This document shows, piece after piece, positions 1 through 5,105 of a stretch of 8,344 nt of DNA. This DNA comes from Chloroflexi bacterium RBG_16_56_11 (lineage in GTDB: Bacteria; Chloroflexota; Dehalococcoidia; Dehalococcoidales; RBG-16-60-22). The stretch lies in the NCBI GenBank assembly GCA_001796865.1, contig MGNQ01000058.1, positions 11,215-19,558 of the forward strand, read 5' to 3'. The notes below the pieces were generated by a model. That model worked only from the letters and a program-made list of their open reading frames with translations. It was not told the DNA's origin and searched no databases. Position numbers and translations under genes: made by a program. Within the stretch, counting starts at the first letter, position 1, and every line of letters begins with the position of its first letter.

Positions 1-230
1 CGGTCTTCAAAGAGCTTTACGAGAGGGTGGCAACCGGGGTGGAGACGCGCCGGGTTATCCGCGCCTGCGGCGGGCCGGACTATAAAAAGCTGCTGGGCAA
101 AGAGCTGGCCATCATGGGCGGCTCCGAGATGTGGCAGGCGGGGAAGGCCACCCGGGCGCTGCGTCCCAAGGAGGCGGCAAAATCAAACGTGAAGTCGGCA
201 AAGGGTACGGCGGGGAGGCAGGGGAACTGA
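1..230 (+). CDS. ilvC: Ketol-acid reductoisomerase, C-terminal fragment
   Basis: This is the 3' end of a gene that begins before the window; the reading frame starts at base 3 and stops with TGA at 228-230. About 75 residues are visible. The segment VFKELYERVATG, then PDYKKLLGKEL, SEMWQAGKATRALRPK matches, from memory, the C-terminal knot-domain end of long-type (Bacteroides-like) ketol-acid reductoisomerases, which end in PDYREKL...SEMWQ...VRKLRPEN. The enzyme makes dihydroxy acids from acetolactate or acetohydroxybutyrate in the cytosol, in branched-chain amino acid synthesis. After LRPK there is a 19-residue basic, low-complexity tail (to GRQGN) beyond the usual end of the family. The NADPH-binding and catalytic residues lie outside the window, so identity rests on the tail only. 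A GTG at 27 could be misread as a start, but the frame is open to the window edge. Confidence 0.8.
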   Translation, partial: VFKELYERVATGVETRRVIRACGGPDYKKLLGKELAIMGGSEMWQAGKATRALRPKEAAKSNVKSAKGTAGRQGN

Positions 231-311
231 AGCGAATATCCAATTGCCAGGATACACTAACCAAATTAAGCTCGAAAATGAAAACCTGAAAATGAATCAT
301 ACTCCTGTTGA

Positions 312-340
312 TTGACACAATGGAAATATACACGTATAAT
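312..340 (+). promoter_or_regulatory. Consensus sigma-70-type promoter of the toxin-antitoxin operon
   Basis: TTGACA at 312-317 and TATAAT at 335-340 are separated by exactly 17 bp, a perfect consensus. Predicted transcription starts near 347, only about 13 nt before the antitoxin ATG at 360, so the leader is very short and carries just AAGG at 349-352 as a ribosome site. The surrounding gap (231-359) is much more AT-rich than the genes on either side. Confidence 0.85.
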
Positions 341-350
341 ACACGTATAA
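327..350. promoter_or_regulatory. Candidate autoregulatory operator over the -10 box
   Basis: The 11-mer TACACGTATAA occurs twice in tandem with no spacer, at 329-339 and 340-350. The stretch 327-349 is also a 23-bp imperfect dyad in which 18 of 23 positions match its own reverse complement. It covers the -10 box and the predicted transcription start. Ribbon-helix-helix antitoxins normally bind tandem or inverted short sites over their own promoter, so binding by the downstream antitoxin is the obvious inference. Confidence 0.65.
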
Positions 351-359
351 GGTTATTTT

Positions 360-590
360 ATGCAAAAGAAACTGACGCTGACAATCGATAAAGATGTTTA
401 TGACGGTCTCCACAGGACCATCGGACGCCGGAAAATAAGCCAGTTCGTCGAGGGGCTGGTCAGGCCTCACGTAGTCCGCCCCAATCTGGATGAGGCCTAT
501 GCAGCGATGGCGAGAGATAAAAAAAGAGAGAAGGAAGCCATCGAGTGGGCGGAGAGCACCTTCAAGGATTCAGCCCGTGAAACGAGGTGA
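360..590 (+). CDS. Ribbon-helix-helix antitoxin of a MazF/PemK module
   Basis: A 76-residue protein predicted to neutralise the toxin encoded just downstream and to repress the shared promoter. Residues 2-10 (QKKLTLTID) look like the DNA-binding beta strand of a CopG/MazE-like ribbon-helix-helix fold, followed by two helices around 11-36 (ending ISQFVEGLVRPH). The rest, from about residue 42, is a charged tail (ARDKKREKEAIEWAESTF) of the sort that wraps the toxin in this family. The ATG at 360 is preceded by AAGG at 349-352. The last 14 nt overlap the toxin gene, which couples translation of the pair. The exact antitoxin subfamily is not clear from sequence alone; its pairing with a MazF-type toxin is the main functional evidence. 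Confidence 0.85.
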   Translation: MQKKLTLTIDKDVYDGLHRTIGRRKISQFVEGLVRPHVVRPNLDEAYAAMARDKKREKEAIEWAESTFKDSARETR

Positions 591-903
591 GGTCTGGTGG
601 GTCAACTTCGACCCATCTATCGGCGGGGAAATCAGGAAAAGGCGGCCGGCGTTGATTATTAGCAACGACGCCTCTAACAGATACCTCAATCGAGTCCAGG
701 TCATCCCTTTGACGGGCAAGACCGGGCGGGCCTACCCTAGCGAAGCTATCGTACTTCTGGAAGGCAAAGAAAACAAAGCGATGGCCGACCAGCTGGCAAC
801 GGTAAGCAAGGAACGGCTTTTTAGCCGCGCCGGTATCATTTCCCCGGAAGACATGCATAAAGTCGAGGAAGTGGTGAAAATACAACTGGACATGCGTCCG
901 TAA
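577..903 (+). CDS. mazF: MazF/PemK-family endoribonuclease toxin
   Basis: A 108-residue toxin of the CcdB/PemK fold, expected to cleave mRNA at short single-stranded motifs when the antitoxin is lost. The family signature is clear: KRGEVWWVNFDP at residues 2-13, KRRPALIISND at 21-31 and RVQVIPLT at 39-46, then ADQLATVSKERL. By alignment with Bacillus MazF (catalytic Arg25 and Thr48), Arg23 and Thr46 are the expected active-site pair, and both are present, so the toxin looks intact. I chose the GTG at 577 because the homologous sequence begins there and AAGGA at 564-568 sits 8 nt upstream. The frame stays open upstream to an ATG at 490, but that region lies inside the antitoxin gene and adds only a basic, non-homologous leader. 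The cleavage site cannot be read from sequence. Confidence 0.9.
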   Translation: MKRGEVWWVNFDPSIGGEIRKRRPALIISNDASNRYLNRVQVIPLTGKTGRAYPSEAIVLLEGKENKAMADQLATVSKERLFSRAGIISPEDMHKVEEVVKIQLDMRP

Positions 904-913
904 CCATCAGTTA

Positions 914-943
914 TTGCGCTCATCTTATGACAAGTGATAAAAT
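914..943 (+). promoter_or_regulatory. Possible weak promoter for the riboflavin operon
   Basis: TTGCGC at 914-919 and TAAAAT at 938-943 are 18 bp apart in the 74-nt gap between the toxin stop and ribE. A short dyad, ATGAC at 927-931 with GTCAT at 951-955, overlaps it. The gap is too short for a full FMN riboswitch (roughly 120-150 nt) and has none of its conserved GC-rich blocks. Read-through from the toxin-antitoxin promoter is the alternative. Confidence 0.35.
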
Positions 944-977
944 CATAGTAGTCATTCTATCTCCGTAAGGTCTAAGT

Positions 978-1616
978 GTGTTTACCGGCATCGTTCAGGA
1001 AGTGGGCAACGTCGTCTCCGCCCCGGCGGAGAAGCTGACCGTCGCGGCGAAAGAGGTAATTCAAGGAATACCGCCGGGCGGTAGCGTCGCCGTCAACGGC
1101 GTCTGCCTGACAGTCATCACTTTCAATAGCCGGTCTTTCACCGTCGAGGTCATGCCGGAGACCCTCAAAAAGACCAACCTTGGCCTGTTGAAGACCGGGG
1201 ATAGAGTGAACCTGGAAAGGCCGCTGGGACTGGGCGGCGAGCTGGGTGGACACCTGGTCCAGGGACATATCGACGGGACGGGAAAGGTAATTTCCATTAC
1301 TAAAGAAGGCGACGCCATGTTGATGAAGTTCCAGGCGTCCCCGGAAATCATGCGTTACATCGTCACCAAGGGCTTTATCGCCGTGGATGGGACCAGCCTC
1401 ACGGTAGTCGAAAAAGAAAACGACTCTTTTACGGTTTCCATCGTAGGGTATACGCGGGAACACACCATTCTGGCGGACAGAATGACCGGGGATGTGGTCA
1501 ATCTCGAGGCGGATATCATCGGCAAGTACGTGGCCGAATATACGAAACCTCAGGGCGCGGGCATGACCGCGGCATTCTTACAAGAGCACGGTTTCCCGGT
1601 GGTTTATCAGGAGTAA
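978..1616 (+). CDS. ribE: Riboflavin synthase, alpha subunit
   Basis: Converts two molecules of 6,7-dimethyl-8-ribityllumazine into riboflavin and the pyrimidinedione precursor, the last step of riboflavin synthesis in the cytosol. The 212-residue length is normal. Two tandem lumazine-binding (beta-barrel) domains are visible. The first starts at residue 1 with MFTGIVQEVG and includes GGSVAVNGVCLTV (34-46). The second follows the link LGGHLVQGHIDGTG (89-102) and includes GFIAVDGTSLTVV (132-144) and the closing VNLEADIIGKYV. The GTG start at 978 is supported by TAAGG ending at 970, 7 nt away, and by the invariant MFTGI N-terminus. It is the first gene of the ribE-ribBA-ribH operon, and the ribosome site of ribBA lies inside its last codons. 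Also called ribC in E. coli usage. Confidence 0.96.
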   Translation: MFTGIVQEVGNVVSAPAEKLTVAAKEVIQGIPPGGSVAVNGVCLTVITFNSRSFTVEVMPETLKKTNLGLLKTGDRVNLERPLGLGGELGGHLVQGHIDGTGKVISITKEGDAMLMKFQASPEIMRYIVTKGFIAVDGTSLTVVEKENDSFTVSIVGYTREHTILADRMTGDVVNLEADIIGKYVAEYTKPQGAGMTAAFLQEHGFPVVYQE

Positions 1617-1620
1617 CACC

Positions 1621-2838
1621 ATGGCACTGGCAACGATTAAAGAGGCTATCGAAGATATCGAGGCGGGCAAGTTTGTCATCGTGGTGGACGATGAAGACCG
1701 GGAGAACGAAGGCGACCTGGTCATGGCCGCGGAGAAAGTCACTCCCGAGGCGATAAACTTCATGGCCGTCCACGGTCGCGGGCTGATCTGCCTGCCCATC
1801 ACCGGCGAACGGCTGGACGAGCTCAGGATACCGATGATGTCGAGCAACAACACCTCGCGGTTCGGGACGGCCTTCACGGTATCGATAGAGGCAAGGGAAG
1901 GCACCAGCACCGGTATCTCGGCGGCGGACCGGGCGAGGACGGTGCAGGTCCTCATCGACCCGAAGACGAAGCCGGAAGACATTGTCATGCCGGGGCACAT
2001 GTTCCCCCTGCGGGCCAAGGACGGCGGCGTCCTGGTGAGGGCCGGGCAGACGGAGGCGACAGTCGACCTCGCCAAGCTGGCGGGACTCTACCCGGCGGGC
2101 GTCTGCTGCGAGATTATGAACGAGGACGGCACGATGGCCCGGCTGCCGCAGCTCGAAGCCATAGCCCGGAAGTTCGACCTGAAAATCGTCAGTGTGGCCG
2201 ACCTCATCGCCTACCGCTACCGGCACGAAAGACTCGTCCAGAGGGTAGCCGAGGCCAAGCTCCCCACGCCCTTCGGGGATTTCAAAGTGATTGCCTATAA
2301 AAGCCAGACCGACACCGACGAGCACCTGGCGCTGGTGATGGGCGACGTGGCTACCGACGAACCCGTTCTGGTGCGGGTGCACAGCCAGTGCCTGACGGGA
2401 GACGTTTTCCACAGCCTGCGCTGCGACTGCGGCGAGCAGGTGGAGATGTCCATGAAGCGCATCGCCGAAGAAGGCCGCGGCGTCGTCCTGTACATGAGGC
2501 AGGAAGGACGCGGCATCGGCATCCACAATAAAATCAAGGCCTACGCCCTCCAGGACCAGGGCCTCGATACGGTCGAAGCCAACCTTTCGCTCGGCTTCGA
2601 GCCTGACCAGCGCGACTACGGCATCGGGGCGCAGATACTGGCCGACCTGGGGGTACGCAATATGCGCCTGATGACGAACAATCCGAAGAAAATGAGCGGC
2701 CTGGAAAGCTACGGTCTGAAAATCACCGAGCAGCTTCCCATCACCACCGAACCGAACCCGCACAACCGACGCTACCTCCAGACCAAGCAGAAAAAGATGG
2801 GGCACCTGCTGAAAGTGCCGGATTCCGATAATGATTAA
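1621..2838 (+). CDS. ribBA: Bifunctional DHBP synthase / GTP cyclohydrolase II
   Basis: Supplies both precursors of riboflavin. The N-terminal half makes 3,4-dihydroxy-2-butanone 4-phosphate from ribulose 5-phosphate; the C-terminal half opens GTP to the diaminopyrimidine. At 405 residues it is full length. The DHBP synthase domain (about 1-200) shows the acidic metal/substrate motif DDEDRENEGD (23-32), HGRGLIC (51-57), GTSTGISAADRA (94-105) and PGHMFPL (124-130). The GTP cyclohydrolase II domain (about 205-375) has the zinc ligands Cys257, Cys268 and Cys270 in HSQCLTGD...RCDCGEQ, then RQEGRGIG (293-300), LGFEPDQRDYG (324-334) and TNNPKK (352-357). Both active sites look complete. The ATG at 1621 follows AGGAG at 1609-1613 in the ribE tail, only 4 nt after the ribE stop, so the two are co-translated. 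The last 25 residues are a polar, variable tail. Confidence 0.97.
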   Translation: MALATIKEAIEDIEAGKFVIVVDDEDRENEGDLVMAAEKVTPEAINFMAVHGRGLICLPITGERLDELRIPMMSSNNTSRFGTAFTVSIEAREGTSTGISAADRARTVQVLIDPKTKPEDIVMPGHMFPLRAKDGGVLVRAGQTEATVDLAKLAGLYPAGVCCEIMNEDGTMARLPQLEAIARKFDLKIVSVADLIAYRYRHERLVQRVAEAKLPTPFGDFKVIAYKSQTDTDEHLALVMGDVATDEPVLVRVHSQCLTGDVFHSLRCDCGEQVEMSMKRIAEEGRGVVLYMRQEGRGIGIHNKIKAYALQDQGLDTVEANLSLGFEPDQRDYGIGAQILADLGVRNMRLMTNNPKKMSGLESYGLKITEQLPITTEPNPHNRRYLQTKQKKMGHLLKVPDSDND

Positions 2839-2859
2839 TAAACCGTCGAGGAGATAACG

Positions 2860-3327
2860 ATGAGCAAGACCTACGAGGGCAACTTACTGGGCAAGGGACT
2901 CAAGTTCGGGCTGGTAGTTTCACGGTTCAATGAGTTTTTCAGCCGGAAGCTGCTGGAGGGGGCCACGGACGCCCTGCTGCGGCACGGCGTAAACGAGACC
3001 GACATCGAGGTAGCCTGGACGCCCGGCTCGTTCGAGATACCGCTTATCGCCCAGAAAATGGCGCAATCGAAGAAGTATAACGCCGTCGTCTGCCTGGGGG
3101 CGGTGATAAGGGGCGGTACGCCGCACTTCGACTACATCGCGTCCGAGGTCACCAAGGGAATCGCCAACGTCGGTCTGAACACCGGGGTGCCGGTTATCTA
3201 CGGGGTCATCACGACCGACACGCTGGAGCAGGCGGTGGAGCGCTCCGGGACGAAAGAGGGTAACAAGGGTTTCGACGCGGCGGTGAGCGCCATCGAGATG
3301 GCGAACCTGGTGAAGGGGATGGGGTAA
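2860..3327 (+). CDS. ribH: 6,7-dimethyl-8-ribityllumazine synthase
   Basis: Condenses 5-amino-6-ribitylamino-uracil with dihydroxybutanone phosphate to give lumazine, the substrate of RibE; in most bacteria it forms pentamers or 60-subunit shells that can enclose riboflavin synthase. The 155-residue length is typical. Landmarks are VVSRFNEFFSRKLLEGA (19-35), WTPGSFEIP (53-61), GAVIRGGTPHFDYI (80-93) with His89 as the expected catalytic base, NTGVPVIYGVITTD (107-120), EQAVERSG with Arg128, and NKGFDAA (135-141). All active-site positions I know from the family are present. The ATG at 2860 has GAGGAG at 2848-2853. It follows ribBA after 21 nt with no promoter between, so it is the third gene of the operon. 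Confidence 0.97.
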   Translation: MSKTYEGNLLGKGLKFGLVVSRFNEFFSRKLLEGATDALLRHGVNETDIEVAWTPGSFEIPLIAQKMAQSKKYNAVVCLGAVIRGGTPHFDYIASEVTKGIANVGLNTGVPVIYGVITTDTLEQAVERSGTKEGNKGFDAAVSAIEMANLVKGMG

Positions 3328-3367
3328 TACTTAGCTTTCAGTTTTCAGTGATCCCCCACCCTACTCC

Positions 3368-3384
3368 TCTCCCCCGAGGGGAGA
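3368..3384. terminator. GC-rich hairpin after ribH, possible terminator
   Basis: A 7-bp stem (TCTCCCC at 3368-3374 with GGGGAGA at 3378-3384) closes a 3-nt loop between two convergent genes. No T-run follows on either strand, so it is not a classic intrinsic terminator. The CCC-rich left flank also resembles a dispersed intergenic repeat seen in many GC-rich genomes. It may act as a weak bidirectional block. Confidence 0.35.
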
Positions 3385-3395
3385 AGAGAACGACT

Positions 3396-3421
3396 GGATT
3401 CCCGCGTCCGCGGGAATGACA
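3396..3421 (+). repeat. Short palindromic repeat A (REP-like)
   Basis: Arms ATTCCCGCG (3398-3406) and CGCGGGAAT (3409-3417) are a perfect 9-bp inverted repeat, preceded by GG and followed by GACA. This is the simplest of six elements here that share GGATT...AATGACA ends. Confidence 0.8.
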
Positions 3422-3426
3422 ACCGG

Positions 3427-3678
3427 CTACGTAACCTTGTAAACAACGTCCCCCGGCCTTACCCTCTCCGGTACTTTTATACCCACGGACTGGCCTGTTT
3501 TAGCCTCGGAGACGTTGTTGTTTTCTATCTGCATCGAGGTGACGGTCATTTCGATGTCCGTGGTGTGACCCTTGATGTGGATTTTATCCCCGACTTTGAG
3601 CAGGCCGCTCATCTCGATACCGGCGACCACGGGGCGGGCGAAAAAGTCGTTGACCTTGCCGACTTCCGTCTCTGGCAT
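3427..3678 (-). CDS. Stand-alone EF-Tu domain-2-like protein
   Basis: An 83-residue protein that is essentially one translation-factor beta-barrel (domain 2 of EF-Tu type GTPases) without the GTPase domain. Features are VGKVNDFFARPVVAGIEM (6-23), LKVGDKIHIKGHTTD (27-41), VTSMQIENNNVSEAKTG (46-62) and VGIKVPERVRPGDVVYKV (65-82), matching the usual VGD.I.I.G.TTD...SM...V..A..G..VGIKV...VR.GD.VYKV pattern. Small proteins of this kind are known and are usually named translation elongation factor-like; their role is unsettled. In EF-Tu this domain contacts aminoacyl-tRNA and the ribosome, so an RNA or ribosome-linked role is plausible but unproven. The ATG at 3676-3678 has a near-perfect ribosome site (AGGAGG read from 3692 to 3687) at 8 nt, suggesting strong translation. 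It is transcribed alone, convergent with ribH. Confidence 0.82.
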   Translation of the reverse strand: MPETEVGKVNDFFARPVVAGIEMSGLLKVGDKIHIKGHTTDIEMTVTSMQIENNNVSEAKTGQSVGIKVPERVRPGDVVYKVT

Positions 3679-3723
3679 CTGACTTCCCTCCTTTGATCAT
3701 AATGGTCTATCTTCGTATTCAGG

Positions 3724-3752
3724 ATTATACCCCCCGACTCATCAGAAATCAA
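3724..3752 (-). promoter_or_regulatory. Promoter of the EF-Tu-like gene
   Basis: On the minus strand, TTGATT (plus 3752-3747) and TATAAT (plus 3729-3724) are 17 bp apart. Transcription would start near 3717, giving a leader of about 39 nt with the strong AGGAGG ribosome site near its end. Confidence 0.7.
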
Positions 3753-3770
3753 TATTCAATTATTTAATTG

Positions 3771-3830
3771 TGTCATTCTCGGGCTTCAGCCAGAACGCTT
3801 CAACCTGAAGGCTTGCCCCGAGAATTCAGG
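3771..3830 (-). repeat. Palindromic repeat B (inverted orientation)
   Basis: Outer arms ATTCTCGGG (3775-3783) and CCCGAGAAT (3817-3825) form a perfect 9-bp inverted repeat, with inner CTTCAG / CTGAAG arms. TGTC precedes it, so read on the minus strand it ends in AATGACA like its neighbours. It shares the 10-mer GGCTGAAGCC (minus strand) with element E. Confidence 0.75.
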
Positions 3831-3837
3831 AGACACC

Positions 3838-3871
3838 GAGATTCTTCGTCACTTCGTTCCTCAGAATGACA
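3838..3871 (+). repeat. Palindromic repeat C
   Basis: GAGATTCT at the left and AGAATGACA at the right enclose a TTCGTCACTTCGTTCC core. Terminal arms are ATTCT (3841-3845) and AGAAT (3863-3867). The sequence matches a dispersed intergenic repeat found in many bacterial genomes. Confidence 0.7.
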
Positions 3872-3880
3872 GGAAGGGGG

Positions 3881-3933
3881 ATTGTATTCCAGCCTGCGTT
3901 TACCCCGTACACCGATACGGGGCTGGAATGACA
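3881..3933 (+). repeat. Palindromic repeat D
   Basis: Outer arms ATTCCAGCC (3886-3894) and GGCTGGAAT (3921-3929), 9 bp perfect. Inner arms CCCCGTA (3903-3909) and TACGGGG (3916-3922), 7 bp perfect. GACA follows directly. The nested arms predict a long two-part hairpin. Confidence 0.78.
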
Positions 3934-3946
3934 GTATCCGGAGTTT

Positions 3947-4021
3947 GGATTCCGGCCCTCGGGCTGGTTCCACTGAGTCACCACGAAGTGAACTCGGGCT
4001 GAAGCCTTCGCCGGAATGACA
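3947..4021 (+). repeat. Palindromic repeat E, composite
   Basis: Outer arms ATTCCGGC (3949-3956) and GCCGGAAT (4010-4017), 8 bp perfect, followed by GACA. Inside, CTCGGGCTG is repeated directly at 3958-3966 and 3993-4001. A GAGTCAC / GTGAACTC pair forms the tip. It looks like one element built from pieces of others. Confidence 0.72.
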
Positions 4022-4028
4022 ACAGGAG

Positions 4029-4074
4029 GGATTGCCACGTCGTCCCGATTTTATCGGGACTCCTCGCAATGACA
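4029..4074 (+). repeat. Palindromic repeat F
   Basis: Outer ATTGC (4031-4035) and GCAAT (4066-4070), with a perfect inner 8-bp hairpin GTCCCGAT (4042-4049) / ATCGGGAC (4053-4060) on a 3-nt loop. GACA follows at 4071-4074, only 9 nt before the -35 box of the next promoter. Confidence 0.75.
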
Positions 4075-4083
4075 GGACTGTTT

Positions 4084-4113
4084 TTGACACAGTGAACCGG
4101 TCAGACGTATAAT
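4084..4113 (+). promoter_or_regulatory. Near-consensus promoter of the knuckle-protein/bioY unit
   Basis: TTGACA at 4084-4089 and TATAAT at 4108-4113, both perfect, spaced 18 bp. Transcription should begin near 4120. This shows that the ATG at 4112, which lies inside the -10 box, cannot be the translation start of the next gene. Confidence 0.85.
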
Positions 4114-4122
4114 GGGTCTGAC
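4100..4122. promoter_or_regulatory. Perfect 7-bp inverted repeat bracketing the -10 box
   Basis: GTCAGAC at 4100-4106 and GTCTGAC at 4116-4122 are perfect inverted copies 9 bp apart, with TATAAT between them. The left arm lies upstream of the predicted transcript start, so this is a DNA operator candidate rather than an RNA hairpin. It does not resemble the BirA operator as I know it. The regulator is unknown. Confidence 0.6.
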
Positions 4123-4144
4123 TTCAGCCGGAGAGGAACGAAAA

Positions 4145-4369
4145 TTGGCCAAAGACAAAGCAGACCCCGCCAACGACCCGCCCGATATCGAAAGGCTCGC
4201 ACAGAGGCTCGATATGCTGGACCGCCGCCTCGACAACGTCGACTCCATCGTGTCGGCCGTGGCCGAACGGGTAATGCGCCAGCCACTGACTATCAATCTG
4301 ACCTGCCCCAAATGTGGCCAGAAGATAGAAGTGTCCCTTATCGGCATGGAGAAGATGGGCGGCCGGTAA
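4145..4369 (+). CDS. Small coiled-coil protein with a CPKCG knuckle, unknown function
   Basis: I do not recognise a named family. The 74-residue protein has an acidic, proline-containing start (1-14). A heptad-like helix follows at about 15-44 (IERLAQRLDMLDRRLDNVDSI) that should form a coiled coil, then a short beta-rich end with one CPKCGQ knuckle (Cys54, Cys57). A single CxxC pair is half of a zinc ribbon, so one metal could be shared between two chains of a coiled-coil dimer; this is inference. I chose the TTG at 4145 because GAGG at 4133-4136 sits 8 nt upstream, and because the in-frame ATG at 4112 is part of the -10 promoter box. It has its own strong promoter. bioY starts 62 nt downstream with no clear promoter of its own, so the two are probably one transcript. 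Confidence 0.72.
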   Translation: MAKDKADPANDPPDIERLAQRLDMLDRRLDNVDSIVSAVAERVMRQPLTINLTCPKCGQKIEVSLIGMEKMGGR

Positions 4370-4431
4370 CCCGCCCGATACGGCCACGACGCGGCCTGAA
4401 TCCCCAGCCAAAACGATAGCCGGAGGCAAAG

Positions 4432-5094
4432 ATGGCGATAGCTATATCCAGGATAAATCAAAGCAAACTCGAGGCCTACCGCTGGCGTTACGAGCTGAGC
4501 GTACCATATAAACTGGCCCTTTGCCTCGGCATGGCGGCGCTCACCGGGCTGCTGGCCCAGGCGAAGGTCCCGCTGCCCTGGACCCCCGTGCCGATAACCG
4601 GGCAGACGTTCGCGGTGCTGCTGGCAGGGGTCCTGCTGGGGAAGTGGTGGGGCGGTGTCAGCATGGCCGTCTACGCCGGGTTGGGCGCGGCGGGTTTACC
4701 CTGGTTCCAGAACTTCAGCGGCGGGCTGGCCTACATGGCCGGGCCTACCGGCGGCTATATAATAGGATTTATTTTCGCCGCCCTCTTCCTGGGCTATTTC
4801 ACCGACAAGTACGTGCGGTCGCGGAGCTTCTTCAGCATGCTGGGGCTGATGCTCGCCGCCAATTTCATCCTCATCTACGTTCCCGGGTTACTGCAGCTCG
4901 GCCTGTGGCTGGACATGGTGAAGGGACAGCCGGCGACGTTCAGTGGGCTGATGATGATGGGGGCGATACCGTTCATCGCCGGGGATGTCACCAAGGCGGT
5001 CATCGCGGCGCTAATCGCCCGGGGCGTAACACCGAAAGCCGCCTACGGGCGGGAAGTGGACGCGGATAAGTGGAGCCAGTGGCGTCTGCCGTAA
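4432..5094 (+). CDS. bioY: BioY, biotin-binding S-component of an ECF transporter
   Basis: A 220-residue membrane protein that captures biotin and, with the EcfA/EcfA'/EcfT energy module, imports it; some BioY proteins act alone. About six membrane segments can be seen, starting near residue 26 after a polar N-terminus. Family landmarks are VPLPWTPVPITGQTFAVLLAGVLLG (46-70), YAGLGAAGLPWF (81-92), GPTGGYIIGF (104-113) and the C-terminal PFIAGDVTKAV (180-190), whose Asp185 and Lys188 match the conserved D..K pair of BioY. The ATG at 4432 has GGAGG at 4422-4426. No energy-module genes are in the window, so a shared one elsewhere is likely. It is probably co-transcribed with the small knuckle protein. 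It ends 11 bp from the convergent MFS gene. Confidence 0.95.
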   Translation: MAIAISRINQSKLEAYRWRYELSVPYKLALCLGMAALTGLLAQAKVPLPWTPVPITGQTFAVLLAGVLLGKWWGGVSMAVYAGLGAAGLPWFQNFSGGLAYMAGPTGGYIIGFIFAALFLGYFTDKYVRSRSFFSMLGLMLAANFILIYVPGLLQLGLWLDMVKGQPATFSGLMMMGAIPFIAGDVTKAVIAALIARGVTPKAAYGREVDADKWSQWRLP

Positions 5095-5105
5095 CCATCG
5101 GTCAT

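Larger units (their letters stand above)
3679..4144. other. Gene-free region with a repeat cluster and two outward promoters
   Basis: No protein gene is supported between the EF-Tu-like gene and the small knuckle protein. The left end (3679-3770) carries the leader and promoter of the minus-strand gene and is AT-rich. From 3771 to 4074 there are five consecutive palindromic repeats, listed separately as B to F. The right end (4084-4144) carries the promoter, a dyad and the leader of the plus-strand unit. Minus-strand open frames through the repeats encode CHSEERSDEESR-like peptides, a well-known artefact of translating such elements. Confidence 0.75.

Noticed and set aside
490..576. ATG at 490 as the toxin start, adding a 29-residue basic leader
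   Set aside because: The leader is antitoxin sequence read in another frame, has no family match, and a well-spaced AAGGA precedes the GTG at 577.
904..977. FMN riboswitch upstream of ribE
   Set aside because: The gap is only 74 nt and shows none of the conserved riboswitch blocks.
1516..2805. Long minus-strand open frame opposite ribBA (429 codons)
   Set aside because: It is the antisense shadow of a GC-rich gene with strong codon bias; its product has no recognisable domain, and ribBA on the other strand is unmistakable.
3771..4074. CRISPR array
   Set aside because: The repeats are unequal in length and core sequence, vary in orientation, and have no regular unique spacers.
3800..4090. 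Minus-strand open frames through the repeat cluster giving CHSEERSDEESR-type peptides
   Set aside because: These come from translating the palindromic repeats and are a known source of false hypothetical proteins; there is no ribosome site or domain.
4112..4144. ATG at 4112 as the start of the small knuckle protein
   Set aside because: The ATG is part of the TATAAT promoter box, upstream of the predicted transcript start; TTG at 4145 has the ribosome site.
4521..5069. Second plus-strand open frame inside bioY (182 codons)
   Set aside because: Out-of-frame shadow, rich in Arg/Gly/Ala with no hydrophobic or domain pattern, while the bioY frame is a clear membrane protein.
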